Origin: Palsa-504 sp963739615
GTDB lineage: Bacteria > Actinomycetota > Actinomycetes > Streptosporangiales > Streptosporangiaceae
Assembly: GCA_963739615.1 (NCBI GenBank)
Contig: CAVUBD010000028.1
Location: 186,001-250,000, forward strand
DNA length: 64,000 nucleotides
Direction of reading: 5' to 3'
The notes beneath the pieces are model-generated. The model was not told where the DNA came from. It did not search any database and worked only from the letters and a program-made list of their open reading frames with translations. Positions 38,565 to 47,653 of the stretch are shown piece after piece (the stretch's first letter is position 1; every line of letters starts with the position of its first letter). The position numbers were made by a program, and so were the translations under genes.

Positions 38565-39095
38565 TTACCACAGGGTGTGCGGGCCCGCCCCTTCCAGCCG
38601 GAGCAGCAGTTCCTTTCGGTCCAGGCCGCCGCCGTAGCCGGTGAGGCTGCCGTCGCTGCCGATTACCCGGTGGCAGGGCACGATGACCGAGATCGGGTTG
38701 GCTCCGTTGGCCAGGCCCACCGCGCGCGAGGCGACCAGCCGCTTGCCGAGCGCGCGGGCGATATTGCCGTAGCTGACGGTGCTCCCGTAGGGGATCTTGG
38801 TCAGCTCGGTCCAGACCGCGAGCTGGAACGGGGTCCCGCGCGGGGCCAGCGGCAGGCTGAACTCCTTCAGGTCACCGCGGAAGTAGGCCTCCAGCTGCGC
38901 CGTGACCTCGCGGAAGGCCGCCGGGCTCGGCGTGAAGTCGTCCGCTCCCCTGGGCTCGTGCCGGTCCGCGTCGATCATGTACAGGCCGGTGAGGGCGTGC
39001 CCGTCGCCGGTCAGCAGCAGCCTGCCGATAGGCGAGCCGACGATGTGGCCAAGGCGTGGCGCGCCGGCGTCCGGCACCACGAACGGGCTGATCAT
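38565..39095 (-). CDS. ogt: Methylated-DNA-protein-cysteine methyltransferase
   Basis: A 176-residue Ogt/AGT. The active site is PCHRVIG, preceded by the helix-turn-helix GLANGANPISVIV and the N-terminal domain with PIGRLLLTGDG. It repairs O6-alkylguanine by transferring the alkyl group to its own Cys. ATG 39095 has GGAAGG seven bases upstream. The same frame is open upstream across the 15-base repeats and reads into the true C-terminus of the ada-alkA gene, so a fusion is possible. Confidence 0.92.
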   Translation of the reverse strand: MISPFVVPDAGAPRLGHIVGSPIGRLLLTGDGHALTGLYMIDADRHEPRGADDFTPSPAAFREVTAQLEAYFRGDLKEFSLPLAPRGTPFQLAVWTELTKIPYGSTVSYGNIARALGKRLVASRAVGLANGANPISVIVPCHRVIGSDGSLTGYGGGLDRKELLLRLEGAGPHTLW

Positions 39096-39111
39096 GAGCA
39101 ACCTTCCTTTC

Positions 39112-39200
39112 CCAGGCCAGCGCCTTCCAGGCCAGCGCCTTCCAGGCCAGCGCCTTCCAGGCCAGCGCTTTCCAGGCCAGCGCTTCCAGGCCAGCGCCTT
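39112..39200 (-). repeat. 15-base minisatellite between alkA and ogt
   Basis: About six imperfect copies of CAGGCCAGCGCCTTC. On the minus strand, in the ogt frame, they encode a basic aromatic stretch of RRWPG/ALAWK repeats. Confidence 0.85.
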
Positions 39201-40792
39201 CAGGTAGGCCCACAGGTGATGCACGGCGTAAGAGCGCCATGGCCGCCAGCTCTCGGCCAGCGCCGCCGCCGCCTTCGCGGCCCGGCTCCGGACCCCGCCG
39301 CCCCGGTTCCCGCGGGCCCGGTTCTCGCGGGCACGGCGCCAAGCCGGCCGAGCGCGTCGAGCACGCCCGTGTCATCCGGCAGGAACGCGTCGGGGTCGGA
39401 CAGCGCGCGCATCCGGATGTAGGACGCGGTCCACGGCCCGATGCCAGGCAGCGCGAGCAGCTGGGCCGCGGCCCGGTCCCGTTCGGCGCCAGGATCCAGG
39501 CAAAGCTCGCCGGACGCGAGCGCCGCGGCGAGCCCGGTCAGCGCGCGGCCGCGTGCTCGCGGCATCGGCAGCGTGGCGGGATCAGCGCTGGCCAGCGTCT
39601 CGGCCGTGGGGAAGCAGTGCGTCAGCGCGCCGTCCGGCCGCTCCAGCGGCTTGCCGTAGGCGGCCACCAGCCGGGCCCCGAGCCGCCGCGCGGCGGCCAC
39701 CGACACCTGCTGGCCGAGCACGGCGCGCAGCGCGAGCTCGTGGCCGTCGACATGGCCGGGGGAGCGCCGTCCCGGGTGGGCCCGCGCCAGCGGCCCAAGC
39801 ACCGGGTCGCCGGCCAGGAAACCCGTGACCGCCTCGGGGTCCGCGTCAAGGTCGAGCAGGCGGCGGCAGCGCTGCACCGCGGCGGTCAGGTCACGCAGGT
39901 CCTCGAGCTGGAGCTCGCAGTCGATGTAACCAGGGTCCGCGCCGCCCGGCGAGACGAGCGACAAGATCCCTGTGCCGTTCGGCAGCCGTATCGTCCGCGC
40001 GTACCGGCCCGGGTCCGCCGATTCCACCCCAGGAATGGCCCGCGCCGCCAGGAACCCGAACATCCGGTCCGCATCGACCGGCGCCCGGTACGCCAGCCGC
40101 AGCCTGATAAGCCCAGGGGCGGAAGGGTCGGGCCCGGGCGGCACGCCCAGGCGCCGGGACCGCGGGGCCTGGGCCCGCCTGCCCCGCGCCTCGCGCAGCT
40201 GCGTGGGGGTCGCCGCGAAGACCTCGCGGATGGTCGCGTTGAACTGCCTGATGCTGGCGAAGCCGGCCGCGAAGGCGATCTCGGACAGCGGCAGCGCGGT
40301 CGTCTCGACCAGGATGCGCGCCGTCTGGGCCCGCTGCGAGCGGGCGATGGCGAGCGGGCCGGCCCCGAGTTCGGCGGTGACCAGGCGCCGTACCTGCCGC
40401 TGCTCGTAGCCGAGCCGGGCAGCCAGTCCCTCGACGCCGCCGCGGTCGACGATGCCGTCGGCGATGAGCCGCATCGCGCGCCCGACCACGTCGGCCCTGA
40501 TGTTCCACTCCGGCGAGCCGGGAGAGGCGTCCGGGCGGCACCGCTTGCAGGCCCGGAAGCCGGCCTCCTGGGCCGCCGCGGCGCTGCGGTAGAAGCGCAT
40601 GTTCTTGCGCTTGGGCGTGATCGCGGGGCACGACGGACGGCAGTAGATGCCCGTCGAGGTGACCGCGATGAAGAACACGCCGTCGAAGCGGGGATCCTTG
40701 CTGACCGCCGCCTGATATCGCTGATCGTCCTCAAGCCCCGGCGCCCCGCGACCGCGCGCCGGCGCAAAATTCTGCTTCACGCCTTCTACCAT
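39200..40792 (-). CDS. Ada/AlkA-type regulator-glycosylase, C-terminus out of frame
   Basis: About 530 residues. The N-terminus is the Ada phosphotriester-methyl acceptor domain with Zn-binding Cys (YCRPSC and CKRC), then an AraC helix-turn-helix (LPLSEIAFAAGFASIRQFNATIREVF), then an AlkA 3-methyladenine glycosylase with GIGPWTASYIRMRAL and the catalytic Asp in LPDDTGV. After GAVPAR the sequence becomes a Gly/Arg-rich tail, while the expected end, ESWRPWRSYAVHHLWAYLK, lies in another frame. One missing base near 39275-39350 explains it. It methylates itself to sense alkylation and excises damaged bases. Confidence 0.88.
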   Translation of the reverse strand: MVEGVKQNFAPARGRGAPGLEDDQRYQAAVSKDPRFDGVFFIAVTSTGIYCRPSCPAITPKRKNMRFYRSAAAAQEAGFRACKRCRPDASPGSPEWNIRADVVGRAMRLIADGIVDRGGVEGLAARLGYEQRQVRRLVTAELGAGPLAIARSQRAQTARILVETTALPLSEIAFAAGFASIRQFNATIREVFAATPTQLREARGRRAQAPRSRRLGVPPGPDPSAPGLIRLRLAYRAPVDADRMFGFLAARAIPGVESADPGRYARTIRLPNGTGILSLVSPGGADPGYIDCELQLEDLRDLTAAVQRCRRLLDLDADPEAVTGFLAGDPVLGPLARAHPGRRSPGHVDGHELALRAVLGQQVSVAAARRLGARLVAAYGKPLERPDGALTHCFPTAETLASADPATLPMPRARGRALTGLAAALASGELCLDPGAERDRAAAQLLALPGIGPWTASYIRMRALSDPDAFLPDDTGVLDALGRLGAVPARTGPAGTGAAGSGAGPRRRRRRWPRAGGHGALTPCITCGPT

Positions 40793-40846
40793 GCCAGCCC
40801 GGCGAGGCTGGGACTGGCGGAAATCGGACAGGGTAGGGTCCCAGGC

Positions 40847-40987
40847 ATGCAAGCCGAAATCAAAGGCGCCTGGATCGAGCTTTCCGGTGAGCTCGTGCAC
40901 TACACCCTGGCCCAGCAGGCTGCCCCGCAGGCGGCTGAGGCAGGCGCCGTCGGTGGCATTATCGACAACATCATGCGCGGACAGTAA
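40847..40987 (+). CDS. Possible 46-residue protein divergent from ada-alkA
   Basis: The frame starts ATG 40847 and ends TAA, with a mixed acidic-hydrophobic product (IKGAWIELSGELVHYTLAQQ). TAGGGT at 40834-40839 resembles an actinomycete -10 and would give a leader of only a few bases. I do not recognise it; support is limited to codon bias and position. Confidence 0.35.
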   Translation: MQAEIKGAWIELSGELVHYTLAQQAAPQAAEAGAVGGIIDNIMRGQ

Positions 40988-41227
40988 TCGCCCGGTCATC
41001 ATTATTAGGCCGAACGGTCCTCGGTGCTTGCTCCGAGCACGTCTCCGCGTTCACGCGAGTTCTCCGGCGCCTCGGATTTCTCTCCAGCTTCAGGTTGCCA
41101 CTCCCCGTAAACCCTAGCCGGGAAGATAGGTAACTATAACCTTGTTACCCGTTGCATTTGATACAGCACATATAGTTACATTACAAATGGTAGCGAAACA
41201 ACTTCGTACCGTGTTCTAAAGAGGTCG
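40988..41227. other. AT-rich intergenic region with operator-like repeats
   Basis: A 240-base stretch; from about 41100 it is unusually AT-rich for this genome. It holds GTAACTATA (41130-41138) and its reverse complement TATAGTTAC (41171-41179), with a nested GGTAAC/GTTACC pair (41129-41134 and 41144-41149). No gene is supported. Confidence 0.5.
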
Positions 41228-41284
41228 GTGCCTCGTCGTCGGCCCCCAGAACCACAGATCAGATTCGTATTCGAGGTGTGCGTC

Positions 41285-41593
41285 GTGGCCAGCAATTTCC
41301 CAGACGAAGACAGATCAGCGAGCGACGGCGGAGACGAGCCCGCCCCGCTCCCGTCCCGCGCGGGCGGCGCCGATCAGCCGGCCTACACCGAAGCGCGCGC
41401 CGAACTCCGCGATCGCGAGACTTACTACGCAGAGCTACGTTTCGCCGTCCACTGCCAGAGCCGATCCATCCCCGCTCCGCGAACCCCCCCGGACGACCTG
41501 GGGCCGGACGCCTGGACCCATGGCGAGACCAGCCGCACCGACGATGAAAGCTGGGATGAGATGGTCGCGCGTTTCGGTGACACCTGGACCTGA
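41285..41593 (+). CDS. Hypothetical acidic protein
   Basis: About 102 residues, acidic and rich in Ser/Pro/Arg. A central helix (YTEARAELRDRETYYAELRFAV) and the C-terminal WDEMVARFGDTW are the only ordered-looking parts. I do not recognise a family. GTG 41285 has GAGG eight bases upstream; GTG 41228 would add 19 residues with AGAGG only four bases away. It follows the AT-rich operator-like region, which probably controls it. Confidence 0.5.
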   Translation: MASNFPDEDRSASDGGDEPAPLPSRAGGADQPAYTEARAELRDRETYYAELRFAVHCQSRSIPAPRTPPDDLGPDAWTHGETSRTDDESWDEMVARFGDTWT

Positions 41594-41638
41594 CCCTTCG
41601 ATCCCGGACACAGGTCGATCCAGGACACGCGGTCTCTC

Positions 41639-42493
41639 CTAGACCCGCCAGAAGTCGAATCGGTCACGCCCGGCCCGGAAACCCGCCGCCTCGACCACAT
41701 CGACCGCCAGCTTGAACTTGTCGCCGACCCGCCAGGGCTGGTGCGCGTCGCTCCCGAACGACACCGCCCGGCCGCCTGCTTCGCGCCACCACCGCACGAG
41801 TTCGGTCGAAACCAGCGGGCTCTTGGTGTTGACCTCCAGGATCCGGTCGCTGGCGGCCAGGGCGCGCAGGATGGCCCGGTACTCGGCCTCGAAGGCCCGC
41901 TCCTGGAAGGGGCCCGCCGACCACGGCCACATGCGCCGGGGGAAGTCGAGGTGCGCAAGCACCTGGAACAGGTCGCTGCCCTCGACCAGTTCGACGACCT
42001 CGCCGAGATACCGGCGCATCACCTCGTCGGCGGGCAGCAGCGTAAACAGCTCATCGGTGGCCGTCAGCCGTCCGTCGAACGGGATCGCGTGCAGCGAGCC
42101 GAGAATCCGGTCGAAGCCGGATGCGGCCACCATGGCGCCCGCGCTCGCGGCCCACATATGGGCCTCGCCGATCTCGGCACCGGAGAAGATCCGCAGGTCC
42201 GGATACCGCTGGCGGCACTCGTCGATGCACGCCAGGTAGTCGGCGACGTCGAGCACGTGCATCCGGGAGTACCGGTGCGGATCGAGGTTCGCGGTGCTGA
42301 TCCGGTCGCCGTCGGTCCAGGTGGTGAAGTCCAGGTGGTCGGTGAAGGCGACGCTGGGCACTCCGGCCGCTAGGGCCTGCTCACAGCTGCGCGCCATCGA
42401 CGCCTCGCCGGGAGTGTCCCACGACCATTCGGTATGTATGTGGTTGTCGGGCGGCAGCACGCTGCCAATTGTGTCATGCGGGCAGCTCTGCAC
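41639..42493 (-). CDS. PHP-domain phosphoesterase (histidinol-phosphatase-like)
   Basis: A 284-residue PHP protein. Metal-binding motifs are visible as HIHTEWSW (I), FTDHLDF (II), SGAEIGE (III), and GSDAHQPWRVG (IV). Such enzymes hydrolyse phosphomonoesters; some are histidinol phosphatases. No histidine-biosynthesis gene is near. The start may be GTG 42493 or GTG 42460; neither has a strong ribosome site. It lies 18 bases after the helical-domain gene on the same strand. Confidence 0.88.
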   Translation of the reverse strand: MQSCPHDTIGSVLPPDNHIHTEWSWDTPGEASMARSCEQALAAGVPSVAFTDHLDFTTWTDGDRISTANLDPHRYSRMHVLDVADYLACIDECRQRYPDLRIFSGAEIGEAHMWAASAGAMVAASGFDRILGSLHAIPFDGRLTATDELFTLLPADEVMRRYLGEVVELVEGSDLFQVLAHLDFPRRMWPWSAGPFQERAFEAEYRAILRALAASDRILEVNTKSPLVSTELVRWWREAGGRAVSFGSDAHQPWRVGDKFKLAVDVVEAAGFRAGRDRFDFWRV

Positions 42494-42511
42494 GGCGCGC
42501 GCGGGTACTGG

Positions 42512-44421
42512 CTACCAGCCAGGCTGGCGCGGCTTGGCCGAGGTGATGACGTAGACCTCGCCGGAATCAGGATCCGGAGCCTGCGCGGCGGGTCCCGGAG
42601 CCGGCGCTTCGAGCGCCGGAAGACCCGCGGGTTCCAGCGGTTCCGCAGGCTCCTCGCCCTCGTTCTTACGCTTCTTCGCCGCCTCGGCGGTGATCTTGTC
42701 GGCCAGCTTCTGCCAGCGCTCTTCCCACTCGGCCACGTTCCCGCCGCAGGCGCGCACGTACGCGACGGCGACGGGAAGCGTGGGCAGCCGTAGCCCGCCG
42801 GCCGCCGAGGCCAGCGTCTTCATCTCGTAGTGCGAGCTTTCGGCCATCTGGGGGATGTCAAGGTCGGCCTGGACGCGCAGCGCGCGCAGGTCCCTGGCGA
42901 AGGCCTCGAGCCCGTCCGGTGCGATGCTGGCCACCGGCTGCGCTCCACCGGGTGGCCGCTCGTCGCGAACCCCGGTCTCCCGCTGCCTGATCACCGGCCC
43001 CGGCGGTTCCGGCGGCACCTGAGCCCCGCGGGATGCGTGTCCCCCCTGCGCCCCGGTCCCCCCAGCTCCCCCGTGTGCTCCAGCCCCCCCGTGTGCTCCA
43101 GCCCCCCGTGTGCCCCGGCCCCGTGCGACCCGGACGCGCCCGCAGGCGCAGCCGGTCCGTGTGCCCCAGGAACGTGCGGTCCCGGCGCTCCAACCGGCCC
43201 GTGTGTCCCGGCCAGGTGCGGTCCGGGGGTTCCGTGCGCTCCCGGGACGCCCTGAGAGGCAGGTGGTCCGTACGGTCCCGGGGGTCCGTATGGCCCCGGA
43301 GCCCCGTGCGGGGGCGCTCCGTTCCCCGCAGTCCCGTACGTCCCCGCAGTCCCGTACGGCCCCGCAGTCCCGTACGGCCCCGCAGTCCCGTGTTGCGGTC
43401 CCGGAACCGCAGCCCCGTGCGAACCAGGTGCCCTGTGCGTTTCAGCGGCTCCGTGCGGCCCTGGCGCCCCATACGTCCCTGGAGCTCTATGTGGCCCAGC
43501 TCCGTAGGCTCCCAGCGGCCCGGGGCCAGCGTGCGGCCCGGGAGTTGCGTACGCCCCAGGCGCTGCGTACGACCCGGGTGCTCCCTGGGAACCCGGTGCC
43601 GCGTACGGCCCGTAGGCGCCCTGAGATCCGGATCCCGCATGCGGATCTGGGACTCCGTATGATCCCTGGGGCGCGAAGGACCCGGGGGCGGCGTGCGGTG
43701 CTAGGCGCTCGCGGCCGTCGGGCGGGTCGAAGCGAACATCCGCGGGACCCGGCTGCTCGTGCGGCGGCAGAGGCCCGGCTGCCGCCCCAGGGAACCCTGC
43801 CGGCCCAGGGAACCCTGCCGGCCCAGTCGTGCTCCCATGTCGCTGCGAGCCGCCCCCGTGCGGGTCGTCGGCTGGAGGCGCCGGAGCAGGGCTATGGTGC
43901 CTGCCCCTGGTCGGGCCCGATGCGCCTGGTGCCTGAGAAGGGTAAAGGCGATCCGGGCGCCCCGGAACCCGGCGGCCATTCGGCAGCCGGTACTGGCGCC
44001 CGGGCATATAGTCATCGTTCGGGTCCTCGCCGTCGAACCCGCCGCCGTTCGCCTGTCCGCCGTTCACCAGGCCGACGCCGAAGGCGCCGCCGTCCGGCGG
44101 CCCGCCATCGGCCGGGCTGAGGCTCGGGCTGAGGTTGGGAGTGAAGCGGCCGGGCGGGCGTACGGGCGGGTTCCCCGGCTCGCGGAACGGCTGACGAGGC
44201 GGCATCTCGCCGGGGCGCCGCGGCGACTGGCCGTAGGTGCCGTACTCAGTCGCGGCCGGTTCGCCTGCTCCGGTCCCTTCGTTATCCTCGTCCTCGGAAA
44301 ACGGAGGCAGGTAGCCGCCATCGGCCGGAAAGGGGGCGTCAGGTCCGTAGGCATGGTGGCTTTGCTCGCGCCTTGGCAGGCCGTACGCGTCACGGCCGAG
44401 GCCGGTGTCGCCACGTTCCAC
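42512..44421 (-). CDS. Disordered Gly/Pro/Ala-rich protein with C-terminal helical (HTH-like) domain, frame broken at a C run
   Basis: The gene starts GTG 44421 with AGGAGG six bases upstream. The first ~460 residues are low-complexity, with GPYGTAG and APGxYGAPG-type repeats. A second frame continues from about 43018 with EAFARDLRALRVQADLDIPQM and PVAVAYVRACGGNVAEWEERW. One added C in the run of six C at 43041-43046 joins them into about 636 residues. The helical domain is shared with the gene at 46376-47653. It may bind DNA or a protein partner; the role is unknown. Confidence 0.65.
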
Positions 44422-44667
44422 CCGATACCTCCTGGACCTTGGTGTCCAGCCGTGCCGCGGCCAGTTGCCCTTGTCTGAAGAGTGTAGGTCGCTAGAAATC
44501 CCCTGTAGGACCTAGACGGCTAATTGTCACCAATTGCACACAATCAGGTGGCGTTTGACCGATAACACCAAGTGCCGAGTCCGTCGCAGGTTAACCTGCG
44601 GGCCGTGATGCAGTGGCCGCCCGACGGGGTTACAGTCAAATCAGAAGCACTTTGCGGAGCCGCCAAG

Positions 44668-45096
44668 ATGTCTTGGATCGTATGGCTGATCGTGGCAGCC
44701 GTGCTCGGCGTGGCCGAGATACTTACCACGACGCTCGCCTTCGGCCTGATCGCGGCGGCGGCGGTAGTGGCAGCCGTGGTCGGCACCTTCCATCTCGGCT
44801 TGCCGTTCCAGTTGGCCGCGTTCGTCGTCGCCGCGGGAGCCGGGCTTGGCTTTGTCCGTCCGATCGCGATCCGCCACATCAAGCAGCCGCCGGCGCTGCG
44901 CACCGGGACCGCCGCACTGGTCGGCCGTTCGGCCATCGTCCTCGAGGAAGTCACAGAACACGGCGGACGGATTCGCATCGGCGGCGAGGAGTGGTCCTCG
45001 CGGCCTTATGACGAGTCGCTGGTGATTCCGGTCGGCACCAAGGTCGATGTCATGCAGATCGACGGCGCCAACGCCCTTGTCTATCCACGGGAGTAG
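44668..45096 (+). CDS. NfeD-family membrane protein
   Basis: 142 residues: two or three N-terminal membrane helices (WIVWLIVAAVLGVAEILTTT, FQLAAFVVAAGAGLGFV) and a C-terminal OB-fold (TGTAALVGRSAIVLEEV). Short NfeD proteins work with SPFH partners in membrane microdomains. GGAG precedes ATG 44668 by eight bases. The SPFH gene starts two bases after its stop, so the pair is an operon. Confidence 0.9.
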   Translation: MSWIVWLIVAAVLGVAEILTTTLAFGLIAAAAVVAAVVGTFHLGLPFQLAAFVVAAGAGLGFVRPIAIRHIKQPPALRTGTAALVGRSAIVLEEVTEHGGRIRIGGEEWSSRPYDESLVIPVGTKVDVMQIDGANALVYPRE

Positions 45097-45098
45097 CC

Positions 45099-46334
45099 AT
45101 GATCTTGGCGGAGGGTATTATCGCGGCGGTGGTCGCGCTGCTCGTTGTCATCACGGTGCTGCGGTCGGTGCGGATCGTCCCGCAGGCTCGTGCGCGGAAC
45201 GTAGAGCGGTTCGGCCGGTACCGCAAGACGCTGGAACCCGGGATGAACTTCATCATCCCGGGCATCGACCGGGTCAAGAAGGAGATCGACCTGCGCGAGC
45301 AGGTGGTCTCGTTCATGGGCGCCCCGGTGATCACCGCGGACAACCTGAGCGTGCTCATCGACACGGTGCTGTTTTTCCAGGTCACGGATCCGCGGGCGGC
45401 CGACTACGAGATCGTCAACTACATCCAGGCGATCGAGCAGATCACCGCGACGATGCTGCGCAGCGTGATCGGGTCGATGGACCTGGAGAAGACGCTGACC
45501 TCGCGCGACCACATCAACAACATGCTCCGCGGCGTGCTCGATGACGCGTCGGGCAAGTGGGGCATCCGGGTCACCCGGGTGGAGATCAAGGCCATCGACC
45601 CGCCGAAGTCGGTCAAGGACGCGATGGAGAAGCAGATGCGCGCCGAGCGGGAGAAGCGCGCCGCGATCCTGACCGCCGAGGGCGTCAGGCAGTCCAGGAT
45701 CCTCACCGCCGAAGGCGAGAAGCAGAGCGCGATCTTGACTGCGGAAGGCGCGAAGCAGAGCGCGATCCTGCGGGCCGAAGGCCAGGCGCAGGCCATCGGC
45801 GCTGTCTTCCAGGCGGTACACGAGAACGACCCGGACCCCAAACTGCTCGCCTACCAGTACCTGCAGACGCTGCCGCAGATCGCACAGGGCTCAGGCAGCA
45901 CGTTCTGGGTCATCCCGAGCGAGGTGACGTCGGCGCTCAGGTCCGTCGCCAGCGCCTTCGGCGGTACGGAAGCGGCGCCTGCCCAGGCCGCCGAACCGAG
46001 CCAGGCCCGACGCCAGCCGCCCGCGGTACCCGCCTCCGGCAGCGCGGTCGCGATCGACCCCGCGCCGGCGACCGCCAGCCTGGCGGAAATCCCAGCCGGA
46101 GCCATCGGCGGGGCCGGTCCCGCGGCCAGTCCGGGTGTGTCCAGCACGATAGGCCCGGGGGCCGTTCCCGACCTGACCGACGCCGTGAGCGCCATGCTCG
46201 CCGCGGCGATCCCGGGCGGCACCTTCGGTGATCCGCTTGGTCCGGCCGTTCCGGCCGGTCCCGAAGGGGATAAGCCCGCCGCTACTGCGGAGACCGACCT
46301 GCCCATGGCCAACGGCACAGAAGCCGGCGGCTAA
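45099..46334 (+). CDS. SPFH/Band 7 (stomatin-like) protein
   Basis: 411 residues. An N-terminal membrane segment (ILAEGIIAAVVALLVVITVL) is followed by the SPFH domain (ARNVERFGRYRKTLEPGMNFI) and a coiled-coil flotillin-like region with about four ILTAEGxxQS repeats (190-230). The C-terminus is disordered Ala/Pro-rich. It organises membrane domains together with NfeD. GGGAG precedes the ATG. Confidence 0.93.
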   Translation: MILAEGIIAAVVALLVVITVLRSVRIVPQARARNVERFGRYRKTLEPGMNFIIPGIDRVKKEIDLREQVVSFMGAPVITADNLSVLIDTVLFFQVTDPRAADYEIVNYIQAIEQITATMLRSVIGSMDLEKTLTSRDHINNMLRGVLDDASGKWGIRVTRVEIKAIDPPKSVKDAMEKQMRAEREKRAAILTAEGVRQSRILTAEGEKQSAILTAEGAKQSAILRAEGQAQAIGAVFQAVHENDPDPKLLAYQYLQTLPQIAQGSGSTFWVIPSEVTSALRSVASAFGGTEAAPAQAAEPSQARRQPPAVPASGSAVAIDPAPATASLAEIPAGAIGGAGPAASPGVSSTIGPGAVPDLTDAVSAMLAAAIPGGTFGDPLGPAVPAGPEGDKPAATAETDLPMANGTEAGG

Positions 46335-46375
46335 TACGAGCCTGAGCTGCGGGCCAGGAGGCTTGCAGAGCCCTG

Positions 46376-47653
46376 CTAGTGGAGCAGAAGGACCAAGGCA
46401 CTGCCGATAAGCGCGGCGATGATGATGATGATGATCAGCAATCTCGCCGGGAAGAACCGGTCCTTCTGATGACGGGCAGGCTCAGCCGAGGTCGTCTGCG
46501 CGGTGGCCGATCCGGTCGACGCCATGGACCGAGCGGATCCCGCGGACGCTGCGGATCCGGCGCTTGGCCCTGGACTAGAGGCGAACCCCTGGGCTAGTTC
46601 GGAGGTGCCACGCACGGGCAGGGTCTCGGCGCTCTCGGTGAACGCCGCCGCGGACGAGGCCTGCGTGAGCTTGTGCTCCTCAGTCCGGCGCGGGGGAGCG
46701 GCCGGCAACTGGAGGTCGGCTGAGGCCGCCGCCACGGAGGGCGCCCAGAAGTCCGTTCGCTCGGCCGGCTGGTGGACGTCATCGTGACGCTGCGGAGTCC
46801 ATGGGCCCGCGGCGGGCGTGGCGTCGAGGTCCGGTGGCGCGGTCGCCTGCCCGTTGTCGGCCTGGCCAGACCACGAAAATTCGCTGTCATCCGGCTGCGG
46901 TTCCCGTTGGGAGTCTGGCAGCCAGCGGAACTGGTCGGTTTGCTTGGCGTGCTCGTCCGAATCGAGCATCTTGACGGTCGCGGGATCGAATGGCCTGCGG
47001 CTCTGATGCTGCGCGGGGTGGTTGCCGTTGGCCATCGTGACAGGCTGCTCGGCGGCCACGTCCCAGCTCGCGGAATTCCAGCCCGAGCCAGCCTCCGGGC
47101 TGCTATCCGTGTCCAGGTTCCCGGGGTTCGCGCCCGTATCCGGCCTGCCGTTCGTGTCCTGGCTCGGGTCGGCGTCCCATCCCGCCGGGCTGCGGTCCAG
47201 GAATTCAGAACCCCGGGCCGGAACCGATATGCCGGGGTCACCGGTTCCGCGGCCACCGTGATCCGAACGTCCGTGACCGCCCCTCAGCGCCGCCCTGATT
47301 CGTTCCGGGTCATACACGTCAGGCGGCGCGACGCTGACACCTGCGCGGGCTCCTGCGGCGGCGGCCGGACTGGCTCCGGCGGGCCTGACCGGGAGTTCGG
47401 GGTCCTCGGGTACCTCGGCGAGGCGGCGCCACCGCTCCTCCCAGTCGAGCACGTTCCCTTCGCAGGCACGGACGTAGGCGGTGAGGACAGGCAAGCCTGG
47501 CAGGAATGGCCCGTTTTCCGCTCCCTTCAGGACGTCGCTCGGGTAGTGCGCCCGGGCCGCGAGCTCGTCATATGCGATCGCCGCCGCATCGCGCAGCGCG
47601 CGCAGGTCGGCAAGAAAGCGTGCCTGATCGTCGCCTGGTCCGGCCGACCACAT
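46376..47653 (-). CDS. Tail-anchored protein with N-terminal helical (HTH-like) domain
   Basis: About 425 residues. The N-terminal helical domain, with ARFLADLRALRDAAAIAYDEL and LPVLTAYVRACEGNVLDWEERW, is a paralogue of that at 42512-44421. A long disordered region follows, and the last ~25 residues are one hydrophobic helix (ARLLIIIIIIAALIGSALVL), so the protein should sit tail-anchored in the membrane. ATG 47653 is the likely start although no clear ribosome site precedes it. It converges with the SPFH gene; together they suggest a membrane-linked partner of NfeD/SPFH. Confidence 0.7.
   Translation of the reverse strand: MWSAGPGDDQARFLADLRALRDAAAIAYDELAARAHYPSDVLKGAENGPFLPGLPVLTAYVRACEGNVLDWEERWRRLAEVPEDPELPVRPAGASPAAAAGARAGVSVAPPDVYDPERIRAALRGGHGRSDHGGRGTGDPGISVPARGSEFLDRSPAGWDADPSQDTNGRPDTGANPGNLDTDSSPEAGSGWNSASWDVAAEQPVTMANGNHPAQHQSRRPFDPATVKMLDSDEHAKQTDQFRWLPDSQREPQPDDSEFSWSGQADNGQATAPPDLDATPAAGPWTPQRHDDVHQPAERTDFWAPSVAAASADLQLPAAPPRRTEEHKLTQASSAAAFTESAETLPVRGTSELAQGFASSPGPSAGSAASAGSARSMASTGSATAQTTSAEPARHQKDRFFPARLLIIIIIIAALIGSALVLLLH

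Noticed and set aside
39112..39200. Repeat array that might be CRISPR
   Set aside because: Units are 15 bases and adjoining, with no spacers, and no cas genes are nearby.
39239..40840. + strand frame across ada-alkA
   Set aside because: Shadow of the minus-strand gene; only its last 46 codons, beyond the alkA start, were kept as a possible gene.
42858..44120. Several long frames on both strands within the disordered protein gene
   Set aside because: GC-rich repeats keep all frames open; only the frame with a strong ribosome site and a conserved C-terminal domain was accepted.
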